This document shows positions 24,725-27,326 of a DNA stretch of 27,326 nt, piece after piece. Numbering within the stretch: position 1 is the stretch's first letter; the number at the start of each line of letters is the position of its first letter. The position numbers and the translations under genes were made by a program. The DNA lies in contig JAJYHI010000108.1 in the NCBI GenBank assembly GCA_021784835.1, forward strand, positions 1-27,326, in the 5' to 3' direction. The notes under the pieces were generated by a model that was not told the DNA's origin, ran no database searches, and was given only the letters and a program-made list of their open reading frames with translations. Source of the DNA: a bacterium (lineage in GTDB: Bacteria > SZUA-79 > Acidulodesulfobacterales > Acidulodesulfobacteraceae).

Positions 24725-26174
24725 ATCTATTCCTCCCTATGTCTCTTTGAAGCTTGGCTAAATATATATCGTATCCGTAAAGCGAATCGTAATAGTTTAA
24801 TTGGGCATGTTTCAGGTAAGTTTCCGCGTCTAAAACTTCCGTCGAAGTAGTTGTTTCCTGTATATATTGTAAATCAGTAATCTTGAGGTTTTCTTTAGCC
24901 TGCCTTACCGACAATTTTGCGGCTTTAATATTTTTAAAAGCCGTCCGAAGATTTAATAAGTCGCTTTTAACCTCAAGCCTGACGTCGTTTATATAAGATT
25001 TAAGGCTATATTTTAAGGCAGTCTTTTCATGCTTTTCTTTCTGATAATTATCCGACGTTTTAAACCAGTTAAACAGCGTCCATGTAGCGCTTAAACCTAT
25101 TATCTTATTTTCCTGATTATTAAACGCATTATTTTCAGCAAGCCAGTTTTGTCCGGACTGAGAATATGCGGCAAAAGCCGAAACATGAGGATAATACCTG
25201 CTCTCGGCAATCTTTTCTTTAAGCGTCTCCTGCTTAATTTTAAACCTGAATATTTTTAATCCCGGTCTGTGCCTTAAGGCATAAACAAAAAGAGAGCTTA
25301 ACCGGTATCTTTTAAAATTAACGTAACGTATATTTTTAAAACCGTCCTTTGAGTTAATGTTTTGATTGAGAACGGTATTGAAATTAGACACGGCAATATT
25401 CAAAGCGGCTATAGACGACGTCTTATACTGCACGGCGTCCGCAAGGGCGACTTCGGATTTCAGCAGGTCGTTATAAGGAATTACGCCTTGTTTGTAAAGG
25501 AGTTTTGCCTGCATTTCGTGGGATTTTAAAGATTTTACCTGTTCATCCGCTACTTTTAACTGCTCCTGCGCCCTTAAAACGTTAAAATACGCCAATTTTA
25601 CGCCTTCTATAACGTTTAAGACGGCTTCATGTTTTTGAACCCTCGATATATTTATGCCTATTTTTGCAAGTTCTCTTTTATCGAGAAGCGCAAAACCTGT
25701 AAAAACCGGCTGGGTTATTTGAAGGCTCCAGTTAAAATTAGTATCGGAATTCATATATATGCGGGGAGGGAAATATATATAGCCGTCTTTTGCGCCGCTT
25801 GGACTAAACGTAGGAATAGGCACGTGCGACGTCTGAAGATACGGCTGGTATTCCATTCTCGACGCATTATAGTTAAACGAAAGTTTCGGCAGCATACCTG
25901 CGGTAGCCGCGTTAAAATTTGCCTGCGCCGCCTTAACCCTTTGAACCGCGCTTTTTATTAAATCGTTGTTTTTCAGCGCCTGCCTTACTGCCCTGTTTAC
26001 GGTATATGCGCCGTTTTGAGCCGCTTGACGCCCAATACTTATGCCGCCGTTATATTTATGCTTATTTTTAAACATTTTTTTGTTTGTTTGAGCATAAACG
26101 CTGAGCGGCAATACAAGGCTTATTATGTAAACAATAATTATTAAAAAAACGGATGCAATTATATTTTTTTTCAT
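24714..26174 (-). CDS. TolC family outer-membrane efflux channel
   Basis: A 486-residue outer-membrane protein of the TolC/OEP family. Residues 1-28 form a signal peptide ending VYA, with predicted cleavage before Gln29. Two repeated halves follow, each with long alpha-helical, Ala/Lys/Gln-rich stretches and barrel strands such as WSLQITQPVFTGF and GLSATWTLFNWF, the classical OEP signatures. It would be the exit duct for the EmrA/EmrB-like proteins encoded after it and overlaps emrA by 11 bases. It starts 30 bases after a 123-bp palindromic element. The ribosome-binding site is weak (TTGGT). Confidence 0.92.
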   Translation of the reverse strand: MKKNIIASVFLIIIVYIISLVLPLSVYAQTNKKMFKNKHKYNGGISIGRQAAQNGAYTVNRAVRQALKNNDLIKSAVQRVKAAQANFNAATAGMLPKLSFNYNASRMEYQPYLQTSHVPIPTFSPSGAKDGYIYFPPRIYMNSDTNFNWSLQITQPVFTGFALLDKRELAKIGINISRVQKHEAVLNVIEGVKLAYFNVLRAQEQLKVADEQVKSLKSHEMQAKLLYKQGVIPYNDLLKSEVALADAVQYKTSSIAALNIAVSNFNTVLNQNINSKDGFKNIRYVNFKRYRLSSLFVYALRHRPGLKIFRFKIKQETLKEKIAESRYYPHVSAFAAYSQSGQNWLAENNAFNNQENKIIGLSATWTLFNWFKTSDNYQKEKHEKTALKYSLKSYINDVRLEVKSDLLNLRTAFKNIKAAKLSVRQAKENLKITDLQYIQETTTSTEVLDAETYLKHAQLNYYDSLYGYDIYLAKLQRDIGRNRYGE

Positions 26175-26204
26175 TTTATTTTACCAACTGCGGAAAAGTC
26201 AACC

Positions 26205-26327
26205 GGAAAAGGCGTCAGATTAATTTTCCGCAATAAGCTTACTTTACTTAACTAAATATGTAAACACTATTATTTCATAACAATAAATTTCATTTTGTAT
26301 GCGGAAAAAATATCTGACGCCTTTTCC
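26205..26327. mobile_element. MITE-like palindromic element between arsR and the tolC-like gene
   Basis: A 123-bp element with 28-base terminal inverted repeats (26205-26232 and 26300-26327) matching at 25 of 28 positions. They begin GGAAAAGGCGTCAGAT and end TTTTCCGCA. The repeats are the same as those of 23485-23584 except for a C/T change in GGYGTCAG and a few A/T differences; the 67-base interiors are unrelated and non-coding. No clear target duplication is seen. A short TTTTCCGCAG echo sits just outside it at 26189-26198 (minus strand). Confidence 0.75.
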
Positions 26328-26343
26328 TATAATGCCGTTTTAT

Positions 26344-26694
26344 TTACTTTTCGGCAGATGCCTTTTTAATTAAAGGAATCAAATTTTTTAAAACTTCGTT
26401 TTCGCCGTTAAGGCTGTAATTCATCCATGTGCCTTTTCTTCTGGTCGTAACGAGACCGGACTTTCTAAGAATGCCCAGATGAAAAGAAAGGTTAGGCTGT
26501 GATATTTTAAAAATTTCCTGAAATTTACAAACGCACATTTCTCCGTTATCTATTAACAGGCTTATAATCTCAAGCCTAACCTTATCCGATAAAGCGTAAA
26601 AAATATCTCTAAGCCGGCCTATAGATATCTCTTCGGATATATCTATAGGTTCAACATCGTTTTCGCTTTCTAAAATTTTTAACGCTTCTTTCAT
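26344..26694 (-). CDS. ArsR/SmtB family repressor with CVC metal(loid)-binding motif
   Basis: A 116-residue winged-helix repressor of the ArsR/SmtB family. The recognition helix region reads ISQPNLSFHLGILRKSGLV and the wing TTRRKGTWMNYSL. Just before it is the sequence GEMCVCKF with Cys54 and Cys56, which matches the LCVC metal(loid) site in the alpha-3 helix of As(III)-sensing ArsR. So arsenite, antimonite or a similar soft metal is the likely inducer (inference). It follows the Cys-rich gene by 61 bases and precedes the efflux genes, so it probably controls the whole group from the palindrome at 27197-27215. The N-terminal 20 residues are an extra acidic stretch. Confidence 0.9.
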   Translation of the reverse strand: MKEALKILESENDVEPIDISEEISIGRLRDIFYALSDKVRLEIISLLIDNGEMCVCKFQEIFKISQPNLSFHLGILRKSGLVTTRRKGTWMNYSLNGENEVLKNLIPLIKKASAEK

Positions 26695-26755
26695 AGTTTG
26701 CTTTCTTTAAATCTTTTATTTAAATAAGATTTATATTATATACCGACAGTATCTA

Positions 26756-27106
26756 TCAGCAGCAGCAAGAACCTTTTTTCTGATTTTTTGCCGCTTTCTC
26801 CATGGCCTGTTTTATTTCCTCCTTGTCGATATCGCCTTCTATTTCAACGGAAAGACTTCCAAAATCTCCTTCTTTTAAAGAAATAGATTTTATTCTGGCT
26901 TTTTGCGAATCGTTAAGGCAGTCGCATTTGCCTGTATTGCAATTTTCTATGCTTTTTTCCATATCGCTTTTTGTAACTTCTTCCGCGTTCAACTCCACAA
27001 GCACGCCGTTTTCAAGATTTTTTATATCCACCACCGCTTCTTTCGGAGTAGTTTTTTTAGCTTTTCCCGACCCGCATCCGCAGGAACCCATATTGTTTCC
27101 GGACAT
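26756..27106 (-). CDS. Small cysteine-rich protein of unknown function, probable metal(loid) binder
   Basis: A 116-residue cytoplasmic protein that I do not assign to a family. It has eight cysteines in three groups: Cys9 and Cys11 in GSCGCGSG, Cys56, Cys61 and Cys63 in ENCNTGKCDCLN, and three at the extreme C-terminus in SCCC. Between them is a Lys/Glu-rich stretch with an alternating strand pattern followed by a helix (about 65-108). No signal peptide or membrane segment is present. It is first in the group that contains the CVC-type ArsR and has a strong GAGGAGGT ribosome-binding site and its own strong promoter. The likely role is soft-metal sequestration or chaperoning. Confidence 0.8.
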   Translation of the reverse strand: MSGNNMGSCGCGSGKAKKTTPKEAVVDIKNLENGVLVELNAEEVTKSDMEKSIENCNTGKCDCLNDSQKARIKSISLKEGDFGSLSVEIEGDIDKEEIKQAMEKAAKNQKKGSCCC

Positions 27107-27196
27107 TTATACCTCCTCGTTTAATTCAATTTAATAAAAATTAAAATAATAAATTTTTTGTTAAACAAAAATTATTTAATCATTCACGATTAAGAC

Positions 27197-27215
27197 ATAT
27201 ACTATCATAGTATAT
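27197..27215. promoter_or_regulatory. Palindromic operator, probably for the ArsR-type repressor
   Basis: An 8-3-8 perfect inverted repeat, ATATACTA-TCA-TAGTATAT on the plus strand. It starts immediately after the minus-strand -10 box and covers the expected transcription start, so a bound repressor would block initiation. The size and A/T-rich character fit ArsR/SmtB operators. Assignment to the ArsR gene 500 bases away is by context. Confidence 0.6.
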
Positions 27216-27219
27216 TTTA

Positions 27220-27248
27220 AGTATATAAAAATTTTTTTATATAGTCAA
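27220..27248 (-). promoter_or_regulatory. Sigma70-type promoter of the cys-rich/arsR/efflux group
   Basis: On the minus strand TTGACT (27243-27248, 5/6) and TATACT (27220-27225, 5/6) have the ideal 17-base spacing. The start would fall within the palindrome, giving a leader of about 105 bases before the Cys-rich gene. Confidence 0.65.
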
Positions 27249-27282
27249 GCAAAATATAAAAAAAATTTTATATTTAATTTTA

Positions 27283-27326
27283 TGCTATAATTTTTTAGTG
27301 AAGATAACATAAGGAATTATAATCAT
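27283..27326 (+). promoter_or_regulatory. Divergent plus-strand promoter and ribosome-binding site at the window edge
   Basis: An extended -10 box (TG at 27283-27284, then C and a perfect TATAAT at 27286-27291) faces right, without a good -35. An AAGGAA ribosome-binding site follows at 27311-27316 and the window ends in AT, eight bases later, exactly where a start codon would begin. A divergent gene therefore probably starts at the edge, facing away from the metal-responsive group; its identity is not visible. Confidence 0.45.

Noticed and set aside
26178..26200. Promoter for the tolC-like gene (TTGACT and TAAAAT)
   Set aside because: The two boxes are only 13 bases apart and TAAAAT abuts the start codon, so it is unlikely to work as a promoter.
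26802..27134. Plus-strand reading frame opposite the Cys-rich gene
   Set aside because: The minus-strand frame has a strong GAGGAGGT site, patterned cysteines and a promoter; the plus-strand frame has none of these.

Overview
This is a compact, clearly AT-rich bacterial segment. It carries 22 protein-coding genes, all on the minus strand, so transcription runs from the right end of the window to the left. I found no rRNA, tRNA, CRISPR array or transposase gene. The cell is Gram-negative: there is a TolC-type outer-membrane channel, an HlyD/EmrA adaptor and a class A penicillin-binding protein. It makes heme by the siroheme-dependent route (AhbC and AhbD), which is typical of sulfate-reducing deltaproteobacteria-like lineages and of archaea, and it has a cytochrome bd oxidase. 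My best guess is a low-GC, sulfate-reducer-like lineage related to the former Deltaproteobacteria, possibly from a metal-rich habitat. The taxonomic guess is inference only.

Layout in transcription order (right to left). (1) 27320-21918: a strong promoter with a palindromic operator, a small cysteine-rich protein of unknown family, an ArsR-type repressor with a CVC metal(loid)-binding motif, then a complete tripartite efflux pump (TolC-like channel, EmrA-like adaptor, EmrB/QacA-type DHA2 transporter). Two related palindromic mini-elements with long terminal inverted repeats are lodged in this cassette, one before the tolC-like gene and one between emrA and emrB. A divergent plus-strand promoter and ribosome-binding site point out of the window at its right edge. 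(2) 21885-18328: class A PBP, then moaA. (3) 18247-14797: gyrA overlapping gpsA, bounded on both sides by 29-bp hairpins that share a nine-base core. (4) 14739-5878: OsmC-family protein, AMMECR1 protein, and a run of tetrapyrrole genes: precorrin-2 dehydrogenase, hemX, hemA, hemC, cobA-hemD fusion, ahbC and ahbD. (5) 5857-2733: an RDD membrane protein and polA, followed by a probable terminator. (6) 2690-7: two tandem sigma70-type promoters and cydAB.

The genes of block 4 trace a pathway from glutamyl-tRNA to uroporphyrinogen III, precorrin-2, sirohydrochlorin and finally heme b through Fe-coproporphyrin III. The steps not encoded here are HemL, HemB and the siroheme decarboxylase AhbAB, which must lie elsewhere. 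CydAB is a consumer of this heme. The most interesting part is block 1: an apparently self-regulated metal(loid)-sensing unit tied to a general tripartite exporter and an unrecognised Cys-rich protein, with palindromic mobile-looking elements inserted at its gene junctions.
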